Shown piece by piece: positions 45,365-53,957 of a stretch of DNA of 64,000 nucleotides. Position 1 is the first letter of the stretch, and every line of letters starts with the position of its first letter. The notes under the pieces were generated by a model. The model saw only the letters and a list, made by a program, of their open reading frames with translations, made no database searches and was not told the origin of the DNA. The translations under genes and the position numbers were made by a program. The DNA comes from Neobacillus novalis NBRC 102450. GTDB taxonomy: Bacteria; Bacillota; Bacilli; Bacillales; Cytobacillaceae. The stretch lies in NCBI RefSeq assembly GCF_001591805.1, contig NZ_BCVP01000030.1, forward strand, positions 1 to 64,000, written 5' to 3'.

Positions 45365-47347
45365 TTAAGACACCTCACTACGTACTCCTGTGTATCTTGG
45401 AGTGACATTCCCATATTTTCCGTTCCAAACCGCGAACAAGGCACCAATGACAATCATGAACGAACCAAACCATAACCAGTTCATCATTGGATTAACCTTG
45501 ACGACAAAGGTTGCTTTGCCATCATCTTCCCAGGCACTTAATACAATATATAAGTCTTCCTTAAGTGAAGAAATGATCGCTACTTCGGAAGAAGGCTGTT
45601 CCCAGTTGCCATAAAACACTTTTTCCGGCTGGTAGGAACCAAGTTTTTTACCATTTTTGAAAACCGTAATATCTGCATAAACAATATCGTTGATACCTTC
45701 TCTTTTTTGATCAAGACGCTCGTAATTGAGTCGGTAATCTTTTATTTCAATCGATTGTCCTAAACTAACAGTCTTCATCGTCTCTAAGTTATAGTTTTGT
45801 GAGCCGATGATCCCCATAGTAATGAACGCGATGCCAAGGTGGACGATGTATCCTCCATACCTGCGGCGATTTCGTATCATCAATCGGTACAATGCAACAA
45901 AAGGTGTTTCTTTCGTCATTTTCCTTCTGGCTTTGACACCACGATAAAACTCTAAGTAGTGGGTGATTAATAATAGAATGATAACCCCGTAGCCAATGAC
46001 TGCCCATGCTTTTTGGATACCTAACACAACCATGAGGATCATCCCAAGAACAGCAAGGATTGCAGGCATCATGAAGTTTTTCCTCAAATTTTTTACCGTT
46101 GACCGCTGCCAGGCAAGCATTGGACAAACCGCCATCACAAACATCATTGATAAGAGAATCGGTGCCTCTACCTTATTAAAGAACGGCAGCCCTACTGTTA
46201 CCTTCGTTCCGCGGACAGCTTCAGATACTAGCGGGAAAATCGTTCCCCAGAAGACAGCAAATGCGGCACCAACTAATAATAGATTGTTAACTAAGAAGCT
46301 GCTTTCTTTAGAGACAAACGATTGGAATTCACCAGCGCTTCGTTTAAGCATATTGTAACGGCTCATTAACACATATAATGCTAGGATTACGGCTACAGCC
46401 ATAAAGATTAAGAAGTATAATCCTAGATTTGAATTGGCAAACGCATGAACAGATGTTAGAACGCCGCTTCGTACTAGGAATGTTCCAAAGAGTGTCAATG
46501 CGTAAGAAACGATGATTAAGCTGATATTCCATATTTTCAGCATGTTTTTCCGTTCTTGAATCATCACAGAATGTAAGAAGGCAGTAGCCGTTAACCATGG
46601 CATAAACGACGCATTTTCAACTGGATCCCATGCCCAGTAGCCGCCCCAGCCAAGCTCTACATATGCCCACTGGCCGCCAAAAATATTTCCAAGACTTAAA
46701 AACAACCAGGCAATAATTGTCCAGCGTCTCGTCGCTTTTATCCAGAAGTCATCGACATTTTTCAAGATTAGGGCTGCCATTGCAAAAGCGAATGGAATGG
46801 CAAGGCCGACATAACCTAGGTACAGTGTTACTGGATGAATAATCATTCCAGGGTTTTGGAGCATAGGATTTAGACCTTTCCCTTCGATTGGAACAGTATC
46901 TAATAGAAGGAAAGGTTTTGCTACAAACCCCAGGATAAAGTAGAAGAAAACCGCGTTAGCCAAAAGAATAGCTGAAATATACGGAACCATTGGGTTTCCT
47001 TTCATCTTCCTGGAAAAGACAATCATTATCATGTAAAGCGTTAAGAAGAATGTCCACAATAGCAAGGAACCAGCGTTACCTGCCCAAAGGGCTGTTAATT
47101 TATAAATGATTGGCAGCTCACTGCTGGTATAATCATGAACGTATTCGTATTGAAATTGCGATGTTGCTAAGAGGTAGAACAAGGAAAGCATCGCAAGGGC
47201 CGCACAGACAAATAATGCAATTAAACCGCCTTTGCCGCTGTTTACAAACTTCTGATTTTTAGTACTAATTCCCAATGTGATTATGAGGAGTGAATAAATT
47301 GCAATGGCTAATCCGATATAAATAGTTGCGTTAGCAAATAAAAACAT
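45365..47347 (-). CDS. ccmF: haem lyase CcmF
   Basis: Core of the System I holocytochrome c synthetase, joining haem to apocytochrome. The 660-aa polytopic protein has the external ligand His171 (MIIHPVTLYLGYVG), the WWD domain GGYWAWDPVENASFMPWL (about 235-252), the second external His301 (TSVHAFAN), an internal transmembrane His in GGYIVHLGIAF, and a C-terminal extracytoplasmic beta domain before the last span. Length and order match proteobacterial CcmF and are unlike the ResB/ResC pair usual in Bacillus. It is flanked by ccmE and ccmH. Confidence 0.96.
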   Translation of the reverse strand: MFLFANATIYIGLAIAIYSLLIITLGISTKNQKFVNSGKGGLIALFVCAALAMLSLFYLLATSQFQYEYVHDYTSSELPIIYKLTALWAGNAGSLLLWTFFLTLYMIMIVFSRKMKGNPMVPYISAILLANAVFFYFILGFVAKPFLLLDTVPIEGKGLNPMLQNPGMIIHPVTLYLGYVGLAIPFAFAMAALILKNVDDFWIKATRRWTIIAWLFLSLGNIFGGQWAYVELGWGGYWAWDPVENASFMPWLTATAFLHSVMIQERKNMLKIWNISLIIVSYALTLFGTFLVRSGVLTSVHAFANSNLGLYFLIFMAVAVILALYVLMSRYNMLKRSAGEFQSFVSKESSFLVNNLLLVGAAFAVFWGTIFPLVSEAVRGTKVTVGLPFFNKVEAPILLSMMFVMAVCPMLAWQRSTVKNLRKNFMMPAILAVLGMILMVVLGIQKAWAVIGYGVIILLLITHYLEFYRGVKARRKMTKETPFVALYRLMIRNRRRYGGYIVHLGIAFITMGIIGSQNYNLETMKTVSLGQSIEIKDYRLNYERLDQKREGINDIVYADITVFKNGKKLGSYQPEKVFYGNWEQPSSEVAIISSLKEDLYIVLSAWEDDGKATFVVKVNPMMNWLWFGSFMIVIGALFAVWNGKYGNVTPRYTGVRSEVS

Positions 47348-47372
47348 TTCATCACCTTCTTAAGTTTGCCTG

Positions 47373-47825
47373 TTATTTTTCTTTCGGTGGTTGATTTAAC
47401 TTATCTTTATGTGTTTCAGGATCATAGTCCTTAATATCATTTCCTTCGTATTTGGAAGGACATCTTGTTTTCACTGACTCAGCTTCAAAAGTATCTTTCT
47501 TTGTCGGAGATCCTTGAAGAATAGTGATGACACCTTCAGAGAAGTTATCTGGTTTTGGTCCGTTATGAATAACATGCATGATTTGACCTTCGTTATTTTT
47601 TACATCAAATTTCAACTCAATTTTGTCGGGATTCCATTTAATCGAGTCTTCCATTAATAACCCTTCTACAGTTACAAAGTCATCTTTATGCTGATCTTGG
47701 GTTGCGAGCAGCTCTTTCATTGTCAACTCCACCCCACTCGAACCTGGTGTTGCCGCCATCAGTAAGAACACAATGGCTCCAGCAATAATAAAACCGCCAA
47801 GCATGACAAGCGTATTTTTTTTCAT
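47373..47825 (-). CDS. ccmE: haem chaperone CcmE, cysteine (CxxxY) variant
   Basis: CcmE carries haem from CcmC to CcmF. The 150-aa protein has one N-terminal span (about 6-24) and an OB fold (FVTVEGLLMEDSIKWNPDKI). Where classical CcmE has His-x-x-x-Tyr for covalent haem binding, it reads TRCPSKYEG: Cys122 and Tyr126. Cysteine variants of this kind are known in archaea and some sulfate reducers. The start at 47825 (MKKNTLVML) follows GAGGTGA; the GTG at 47834 lies inside that site. It precedes ccmF by 25 bp. Confidence 0.93.
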   Translation of the reverse strand: MKKNTLVMLGGFIIAGAIVFLLMAATPGSSGVELTMKELLATQDQHKDDFVTVEGLLMEDSIKWNPDKIELKFDVKNNEGQIMHVIHNGPKPDNFSEGVITILQGSPTKKDTFEAESVKTRCPSKYEGNDIKDYDPETHKDKLNQPPKEK

Positions 47826-47838
47826 CCTTCTCACCTCA

Positions 47839-48897
47839 TTAGATTAATTTCTTCATTTCTTCTTCGTACATTTCTTGGTCGATCTTTCCGGTTAAGAGTT
47901 TCTTACGGAGTTCCTTTTTTTCCTCAGCATTGGCAGCTTTGTTATCTCTTTTTTCAGTTGGTTTCTTTGGCTGTTGTTTGTTATGTTTTGAACCCTTTGC
48001 TGCTGTATGAGTTGACTGTGTGTTACCTTTCATTCCTAGGTAAACGAAGAGACCAGCAATAATAATCGCTATTCCAATAATCGATGCACCGCCAACTCCG
48101 ATAATTGGACGTTTTGAGTTGTCGTTTCCGCCATTTAGAACTTGATCTGTTGCAGTCCCATTTACTCCTGTATGGTTTTCATCATTTGGCGGCTGTGCCT
48201 TGTTTATTGCTTCCATTGTTGATTCCGTGCCATCTTTCTTGTATGCGAAGGTATAGTTCATGTTTTCTCCGGCTTTTACATTTTTGTATTGGTAATAATA
48301 GAGCTCTTCTCCATATTCATTTTTGGAATTGTTTGGCGCTTTCGGTTCTAACTGGATCTCCTTGGCGTTCATTGGCGCATAAAAAACAACATCAAGCAGA
48401 TCAATATCGGCATTGTTGACGAGTTGATATGTAAAGCTCTTTTTGTCCTTTACATCAATTGTTTTTGTGTAATATTCGATAACAAATTTGTAAGCCTCGT
48501 TATTTTTGATTGGTTTTGCGGGTTTCCAGCTAATGATTCCCTTTTCCTTATTGACATCAAACGGACGCTGTACTTCTGGTTTATTTTCCTCTGGAAATTC
48601 TGCCACTAAAGCAGCCTCAAAGCCCTTATCACCCGCGGGAACTGAAATTTCAATTTTGCCATCATAATCTTGGCCGCTTTTGTTTGTAATCGTTCCGTAC
48701 TGACCGACTAGTAACGAAGGAACATCTTTGGATTCCCAATCCTCAGGGTAATCAAACTCTGGCATGACTTGAACCTGCATTTCCTTCATCGGAAATTTTT
48801 CTGCCTGGAAAGCTGTTTCAGCACTTGCCTTTGGTAGGATAAAATTAGAGACAAATGATGCAGTAACGAATAATGCCAACCACTTTTTCTTACACAT
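47839..48897 (-). CDS. exported, membrane-anchored protein of unknown family leading the ccm operon
   Basis: I do not recognise this family. The 352-aa protein has a signal peptide (about 1-26, ending PKASAET), a beta-rich extracytoplasmic domain (about 30-225, with PEDWESKDVPSLLVGQYGTI), a polar Asn/Gly linker, one span (about 268-290) and a basic cytoplasmic tail ending in a SHOCT-like hairpin (ELRKKLLTGKIDQEMYEEEM). The start at 48897 lies seven bases after AAGGAGG. First gene of the ccm operon. Its layout matches the unknown protein at 43478-44473. No cysteine in the mature extracellular domain, so a redox role is unlikely. Confidence 0.75.
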   Translation of the reverse strand: MCKKKWLALFVTASFVSNFILPKASAETAFQAEKFPMKEMQVQVMPEFDYPEDWESKDVPSLLVGQYGTITNKSGQDYDGKIEISVPAGDKGFEAALVAEFPEENKPEVQRPFDVNKEKGIISWKPAKPIKNNEAYKFVIEYYTKTIDVKDKKSFTYQLVNNADIDLLDVVFYAPMNAKEIQLEPKAPNNSKNEYGEELYYYQYKNVKAGENMNYTFAYKKDGTESTMEAINKAQPPNDENHTGVNGTATDQVLNGGNDNSKRPIIGVGGASIIGIAIIIAGLFVYLGMKGNTQSTHTAAKGSKHNKQQPKKPTEKRDNKAANAEEKKELRKKLLTGKIDQEMYEEEMKKLI

Positions 48898-49090
48898 GTT
48901 AATCCTCCTTGATATGGAAAACTCATCACTAGGGAGCATTATTTTCCACTATAGTCCTCTTTGAAATAAATATAATCTTTATCCAACCCTAATTGTTGAG
49001 ACACTCTTGAACATTTTGTTAAAGGATGAAAAACGTTCCCTTTTCGTCAAAAAACCACCACAAAATTGACACAATTAAGATAAGCAGAAC

Positions 49091-49127
49091 AAAAAAACCC
49101 CGAGTCCATTTGAATGGGCTCAAGGTT
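49091..49127 (-). terminator. terminator between the cytochrome c unit and the ccm operon
   Basis: AACCCCGAG-(tCCATT..AATGGg)-CTCAAGGTT, a two-part stem with TTTTTTT on the minus-strand 3' side. It overlaps the cytochrome c stop and makes 48898-49090 the likely ccm promoter region. I could not fix a promoter there. Confidence 0.75.
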
Positions 49128-49803
49128 TAAGGTAATCGTTAGGCACTTCTTTATTTTCTTTTATTGAACGTATATAACTAATGATATCCGAAATATCTTG
49201 CTTTTTTAACTGGCGCACACCTTCAAGGCCCTTTAATGACGGACCCATCTTTGTTTCTTCGCGGCCATAAGCGGTGGTAATCCAGATTTGCTTATCTGTT
49301 GTATATTTTAAATATTGCGGATTAGAAAGAGCTGTACCCATTTTAATTTTGCCAGCTCCTGCCTCACCATGACAGTTTAGACAATAGACATTGTATTGTT
49401 TCAACCCACGATCTGGATCACCGGAAACTGTTTTTGGCACATTAAAATCAAGCTCTTTTGTTTGCCAATTTCTCATGAACGCTGTAAGGTTCACCAAATC
49501 CTTTTCCGACAATCTTGGGCCGTAAGCAGGCATTGCAGTACCTTCCCTGCCATATTTCACGTAATTATATAGGTCTTTATCGGAAACAATACTTAAAAAA
49601 CGCTGATTATTAATGGCTGTCCCCGCATTTGACCCTTCACCTTTTCCGGTTTCACCGTGACAGACAAGACAATTTTTGATATAAATCTTTTCTCCTGAAG
49701 CAATGGCTTTTGAATTCTTGCTGTCAAAAATACCACTATTGCCAATGCCAAAAATAACCCCAATAATAATCAAAACATAACTTCCGATTAATATTTTTTT
49801 CAT
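49120..49803 (-). CDS. membrane-anchored di-haem cytochrome c
   Basis: Electron carrier on the outer face of the membrane. One uncleaved N-terminal span (about 4-21), then two fused class I cytochrome c domains. First CLVCH (45-49) with axial Met in GTAMPAYG (Met91); second CLNCH (141-145) with probable axial Met186 (ETKMGPSL). The 227-aa protein has no transmembrane oxidase domain. It lies 9 bp after the PCYCGC lipoprotein gene and upstream of the ccm operon, so it is the obvious client of that machinery. The partner oxidase or reductase is not in the window. Confidence 0.93.
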   Translation of the reverse strand: MKKILIGSYVLIIIGVIFGIGNSGIFDSKNSKAIASGEKIYIKNCLVCHGETGKGEGSNAGTAINNQRFLSIVSDKDLYNYVKYGREGTAMPAYGPRLSEKDLVNLTAFMRNWQTKELDFNVPKTVSGDPDRGLKQYNVYCLNCHGEAGAGKIKMGTALSNPQYLKYTTDKQIWITTAYGREETKMGPSLKGLEGVRQLKKQDISDIISYIRSIKENKEVPNDYLKP

Positions 49804-49812
49804 GGCTTATAC

Positions 49813-50262
49813 CTACTTTGGTTCAGGTGTTGGTGTTGGATCTCCGTAATTTTCATATTTCTTCGTGATTAAATCATGAATTTTCTTAGGGCTTTTACCG
49901 TCAAGATGCATATCTACTGCATCCCTGGCTATATCTACACAGGTGTCACATGATATTCCGTGCGAATCCCATTCTGTTACTGCATTTTCTCCACCAACTT
50001 GCTTAACAAAACAATCAAGATTACTCTTATGACCCTCTACACTACAACCACAATAGCAAGGGACAGATGCTATGACTTCAGGATACGTTGCTGCCATTAC
50101 GTATGTTTCTTGAACTTTTTCTGAAGAACTTAAAACATAATCAGGTAATGACTTATGCTTTTTATCAAGTGCCCATTTTTCTTTATCGAGTTTGGAACCG
50201 CAGCCTGCAACTATCAGGGCTACTGTAAAACAGAAAAATAAAAGAGTCGTAATTCGTTTCAT
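49813..50262 (-). CDS. PCYCGC-motif lipoprotein
   Basis: A 149-aa lipoprotein with lipobox IVAGC (Cys21). The mature part has the namesake motif VPCYCGC (68-73), a further Cys84, a GISCDTC pair (Cys105, Cys108) and a helical tail SPKKIHDLITKKYENYGD. Proteins of this motif family occur in bacilli; function is unknown, and metal or haem/thiol handling is plausible. The start at 50262 (MKRITTLLFF) follows AGAGGTGA by eight bases. It is co-transcribed with the di-haem cytochrome. The C-x-C-G-C motif and tail recall CcmH at 44857-45363. Confidence 0.85.
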   Translation of the reverse strand: MKRITTLLFFCFTVALIVAGCGSKLDKEKWALDKKHKSLPDYVLSSSEKVQETYVMAATYPEVIASVPCYCGCSVEGHKSNLDCFVKQVGGENAVTEWDSHGISCDTCVDIARDAVDMHLDGKSPKKIHDLITKKYENYGDPTPTPEPK

Positions 50263-50400
50263 TGTTTGTATCACCTCTTTCTATTCATTTATACAATATA
50301 ATCTTATCAAAAAGCTATTGGATAAATAGTCGCTAATTCTTACTATTTAGTGAAGTTTTCAAGATATTAAAAGGTAAAATAATATATTCCTTTAAAATGA

Positions 50401-50440
50401 AAAAAAGGCCTTTCTCCAATATTTCGGAGCTAGACCTTTT
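50401..50440 (-). terminator. terminator after efp
   Basis: The minus strand reads AAAAGGTCTAGCTCC-loop-GGAGAAAGGCCTTTTTTT, an imperfect but long stem with a strong T-run, eight bases past the efp stop. Confidence 0.75.
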
Positions 50441-50447
50441 AAACTAA

Positions 50448-51005
50448 TTACGCACGTGAAACGTAAGCTGCTTCTGTTGTATTAATGATTAACTTGTCAC
50501 CTTGGTTGATAAAGAAAGGAACTTGAACATGAAGTCCTGTTTCAAGGGTAGCAGACTTTGTTCCGCCGGAAGATGTGTCCCCTTTAATTCCCGGTTCTGT
50601 TTCCGTTACTTCTAAAACAACCGTGTTTGGTAATTCTACTCCAAGGGTTTCATAATTAAACATCATAATGTGGACTTCCATATTTTCTTTTAAAAACTTT
50701 AGTTCATATTCAATGTTCGCAGCTGGAAGTTCTACCTGTTCGTAGGATTCCATATCCATAAACACATGTTGATCGCCGCTGGCATACAAATATTGCATTT
50801 TGCGGTTATCAATTTGTGCCTTTTCCACCTTCTCGCCAGCACGGAAGGTTTTTTCTTGAATCGCTCCATTACGAAGATTACGCAGCTTAGAGCGAACAAA
50901 CGCTGCTCCCTTACCAGGCTTAACGTGTTGGAAATCTAAAACGCGCCATAGGCCGCCATCCACTTCAATTGTTAAACCTGTTTTAAAATCGTTAACAGAA
51001 ATCAT
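50448..51005 (-). CDS. efp: translation elongation factor P
   Basis: Relieves ribosome stalling at polyproline. Three beta-barrel domains: an N-terminal KOW-like domain with the modifiable residue in [11 protein letters not shown] (Lys32), the central OB fold and the C-terminal OB fold ([17 protein letters not shown] then [17 protein letters not shown]). The 185-aa length is universal. It follows papA by 21 bp and ends with its own terminator. In B. subtilis yqhV and spoIIIAA come next; here the cytochrome c and ccm genes intervene. Confidence 0.98.
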   Translation of the reverse strand: MISVNDFKTGLTIEVDGGLWRVLDFQHVKPGKGAAFVRSKLRNLRNGAIQEKTFRAGEKVEKAQIDNRKMQYLYASGDQHVFMDMESYEQVELPAANIEYELKFLKENMEVHIMMFNYETLGVELPNTVVLEVTETEPGIKGDTSSGGTKSATLETGLHVQVPFFINQGDKLIINTTEAAYVSRA

Positions 51006-51026
51006 CTTAAAATCCTCCTAAATTCA

Positions 51027-52088
51027 TTACAATATAATTAGTTCTTTTGTGGAATGAGTAAGGGCTTGGTTCCCATCCTCGGTTAATAGAGCATCATCCT
51101 CAATCCGAACGCCACCTAGTCCCGGAATGTAGATACCTGGTTCACACGTTACCACCATTCCAGTTTCTAAAATGACTTCAGATTTCAGCGAAAGACTTGG
51201 GCCTTCGTGGACCTCAAGTCCAATCCCATGTCCTGTTGAATGCCCAAAGTATTCTCCATAACCCTTTTCTGTTATGTAGTCTCTTGTCAACGCGTCTGCT
51301 TCCTTACCCGTCATCCCAGGTTTGATTCCAGCCATACCTGCTAGCTGCGCTTCAAGAACAATCTCATAAATTTCTTTCAGCTTCCCGTCCGGCTCACCAA
51401 CAGCAACTGTCCGTGTAATATCAGAGACATACCCATTATAGTAGGCACCATAATCCATTGTTACGAAATCGCCGGCTTCGATTACTTTATCACTGGCAAC
51501 ACCATGCGGAAGTGCTGAGCGGTGCCCGGAAGCAACAATCGTATCAAAGGATGAGGAAGTCGCACCAGCCTTTCTCATAAAGAACTCCAATTCATTCGAT
51601 ACCTCTAATTCCGTTTTCCCAGGACGAACAAAATCCAAGATATGTTTAAAAGCCGCATCGGCAATATCCGCTGCTACCTTTAATATCTTAATCTCTGCAT
51701 CGGTCTTTATCAAGCGTAATTTTTCAATGACACCTATGATTGGAACAAGTTCAGCTTCCACTTCTTTGTCATATAATTTAAAAGAGGAGCATGTTAAGTA
51801 ATCCTCTTCAAAACCAAGTTTCTGAATCCCTAAATTTTTTGCAAGACGCGCGACTTCTTCGGGAATGGAACTAGAAAATTTTACAATTTCATATTCGTGG
51901 CATTGCTTTGTAGCTTGTTCAATATAACGGAAATCGGTAATAAACAGTGCCTTGTCTGCACTAATTAATACGACACCGGCAGAGCCAGTAAAGTTGGATA
52001 TGTAGCGGCGGTTAAATGGGCTTGTGATCAGAATTCCATCAATTCCATGGTTTGAAAAATTCGATCTCAGTCTTTCAATTTTTTCCAA
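51027..52088 (-). CDS. papA: Xaa-Pro aminopeptidase
   Basis: Cytosolic M24B metallopeptidase that removes N-terminal residues before proline. A creatinase N-terminal domain (about 1-125) and a pita-bread catalytic domain with metal ligands in TMDYGAYYNGYVSDITRT, GHSTGHGIGLEVHEGP and VTCEPGIYIPG. The start is a TTG at 52088 (MEKIERLRSNF), with AGTGGAG/AAGGAG upstream, giving 353 aa, the B. subtilis YqhT length. The open frame to 52148 adds a poorly conserved N-terminus. Operon with efp. The aroQ (yqhS) gene that precedes it in B. subtilis is absent. Confidence 0.94.
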   Translation of the reverse strand: MEKIERLRSNFSNHGIDGILITSPFNRRYISNFTGSAGVVLISADKALFITDFRYIEQATKQCHEYEIVKFSSSIPEEVARLAKNLGIQKLGFEEDYLTCSSFKLYDKEVEAELVPIIGVIEKLRLIKTDAEIKILKVAADIADAAFKHILDFVRPGKTELEVSNELEFFMRKAGATSSSFDTIVASGHRSALPHGVASDKVIEAGDFVTMDYGAYYNGYVSDITRTVAVGEPDGKLKEIYEIVLEAQLAGMAGIKPGMTGKEADALTRDYITEKGYGEYFGHSTGHGIGLEVHEGPSLSLKSEVILETGMVVTCEPGIYIPGLGGVRIEDDALLTEDGNQALTHSTKELIIL

Positions 52089-52165
52089 TCGTCTCCACTC
52101 TCCTTTTCTAATCCATGTGGACAAAAATATTTTATCACAACCTAACAATTCCGACTAATCCGAAC

Positions 52166-52663
52166 TTAGGTTGAAGCCTCTTTCTCTTGTACATTATTAA
52201 TTTGATACTCATAATTAATGGAATAACCAATGAAAATTCCATATAGGATATATAAGCAAATTGAGGTTATGATTGTATCCATGTTTAAATCGTTAAACGG
52301 TTTTATCCCGGGAAAAAGAGGATTTAGAATAAAAAATACCAATAAGAACAAAACGATTCCATAGCCAATACCGAACCAAAATCCTTTGAATTTTTTTAGA
52401 CCTGCAAAATAAATAAAGGCAGCGACAACAGAAAATGCACCCAGTAAAATAATGGAGATCACAGTGCCCAGCCACCCATTTTTCCAATCTCCTAGAGCCC
52501 ATGGTTCAAGTATGACATTTGGACGAATTTCTGTAAAATTAAAATAGTAGGCAAAAAAGCCAACCGTTCCCCAAAAAATCCCTCCAAATAAACCGGTCCA
52601 AAATACCATAGCCAAAAAAGACATCGCTTTTGGATAATTTACGCTTTCCTGTTCATTTACCAT
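52166..52663 (-). CDS. yqhR: YqhR membrane protein
   Basis: A 165-aa membrane protein with four predicted spans (about 15-37, 61-82, 93-112 and 126-148), a conserved FWTGLFGGIFWGTVGFFAYY segment and KFKGFWFGIGYGIVLFLLVF. It matches YqhR of B. subtilis in position and size; function unknown. It is divergent from yqhQ and 77 bp upstream of papA, where B. subtilis has aroQ. Confidence 0.85.
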   Translation of the reverse strand: MVNEQESVNYPKAMSFLAMVFWTGLFGGIFWGTVGFFAYYFNFTEIRPNVILEPWALGDWKNGWLGTVISIILLGAFSVVAAFIYFAGLKKFKGFWFGIGYGIVLFLLVFFILNPLFPGIKPFNDLNMDTIITSICLYILYGIFIGYSINYEYQINNVQEKEAST

Positions 52664-52946
52664 TGTAACATCCTCCGTTTACTTCAAGTTTTTGGGATTG
52701 AACTTATCAAACAAGGTGTTTTTTCAAGTATCACAATAAAAATGGAAAATCTATACTAAATTCGATAATATTATGCCCTTAGAATGTTAATCCTTACATG
52801 TAAAAATATTTTTTCTGATTTTATATGGAAATATTATGTCATCCTAGAGGTTTTTTCATTTTTCTAGTAGAATAAAAGTAAGTACAAACAGATTTTTTTC
52901 ATTTCTGCTATTGTGCAACTTTTGATATAGGTTGGTGTTAAACTAC

Positions 52947-53891
52947 ATGTCCAATTCTCAAAAACCTGTTTATGGCGGCCAAGCGGTCGTTGAAGGAGTC
53001 ATGTTTGGCGGGAAACATCATTATGTGACCGCAGTTCGCAGAAAAGATCGCTCTGTTGAATACTTTCATTTACCGCGGAAAGCAAATCCAGCTTTAACTA
53101 GCTTAAAAAAAATCCCGTTTCTTCGTGGAATCATTGCGATTATTGAAGCAAGTGCCAATGGATCAAAACATTTAAACTTTTCGACTGAAAGGTTTGATGT
53201 CGACCCAAAAGAAGATGATACAATAAAGGAAAAAGAAGTCTCTAAGTTGACAATGTACTTAGGAGTTGCTGCGATAGGAGTGATTTCCTTCTTATTTGGA
53301 AAATTTGCCTTTACATTAGTCCCTGTTTTCCTTGCAGTGCTAACGAAACCAATATTTCCATCGGATTTTGCACAGGTTTTAGTGGAGGGGTTTTTTAAGC
53401 TTGTACTGCTCCTATGTTATATCTATTTTGTCTCGCTTACCCCGCTCATAAAAAGAGTGTTTCAATACCATGGTGCTGAGCATAAAGTAATTAACACCTT
53501 TGAATCAGGGGTTGAGCTGACGGTTGAAAATGTGCAGGCCCATTCCCGACTGCATTTTCGCTGCGGCAGCAGTTTCATCCTATTTACTGTCATCGTTGGT
53601 GTTTTTGTCTATATGCTGGTTCCTACGACACCGCTCTGGTTAAGGGTTGTCGATCGTCTTCTTCTAATACCTGTTGTACTAGGAATTTCTTTTGAAGTCC
53701 TTCAGGTTACTAACAAGCTGAGAGATATTCCCGTGTTGAAGTATTTTGGCTATCCCGGACTTTGGCTCCAGTTGTTAACGACAAAAGAGCCAAATAATGA
53801 CCAAGTAGAAGTAGCAATTCTTTCCTTTAATGAATTGCTTAGACGAGAAAAGGTAACTGAGTACGAATTAGAAAATAAAGAAATTGTCTAA
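52947..53891 (+). CDS. yqhQ: DUF1385 membrane protein YqhQ
   Basis: A membrane protein of about 314 aa from the DUF1385 family. Diagnostic N-terminus YGGQAVVEGVMFGGKHHYVT, then LPFLRGI-type segment KKIPFLRGIIAI, a long hydrophobic middle, the conserved YHGAEHKVINTFE and HSRLHFRCGSSFILF, and a C-terminal KYFGYPGLWLQLLTTKEP. Function unknown. The ATG at 52947 is preferred over a TTG at 52932, though ribosome-site signals are weak for both. yqhP follows 66 bp downstream. Confidence 0.92.
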   Translation: MSNSQKPVYGGQAVVEGVMFGGKHHYVTAVRRKDRSVEYFHLPRKANPALTSLKKIPFLRGIIAIIEASANGSKHLNFSTERFDVDPKEDDTIKEKEVSKLTMYLGVAAIGVISFLFGKFAFTLVPVFLAVLTKPIFPSDFAQVLVEGFFKLVLLLCYIYFVSLTPLIKRVFQYHGAEHKVINTFESGVELTVENVQAHSRLHFRCGSSFILFTVIVGVFVYMLVPTTPLWLRVVDRLLLIPVVLGISFEVLQVTNKLRDIPVLKYFGYPGLWLQLLTTKEPNNDQVEVAILSFNELLRREKVTEYELENKEIV

Positions 53892-53957
53892 ATCTTAGAT
53901 TTCAAGTGTTTAAAAGCTAGTAAAAATGCTTAAGATGCTCTTAGGGAGGTGGCTTTT

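Noticed and set aside
45996-46358. 120-aa plus-strand frame opposite ccmF
   Set aside because: Antisense to CcmF, with no start signal or family resemblance.
49813-50262. PCYCGC lipoprotein as a c-type cytochrome
   Set aside because: It has no CxxCH motif; the cysteines are spaced as CxCxC and CxxC without a following His.
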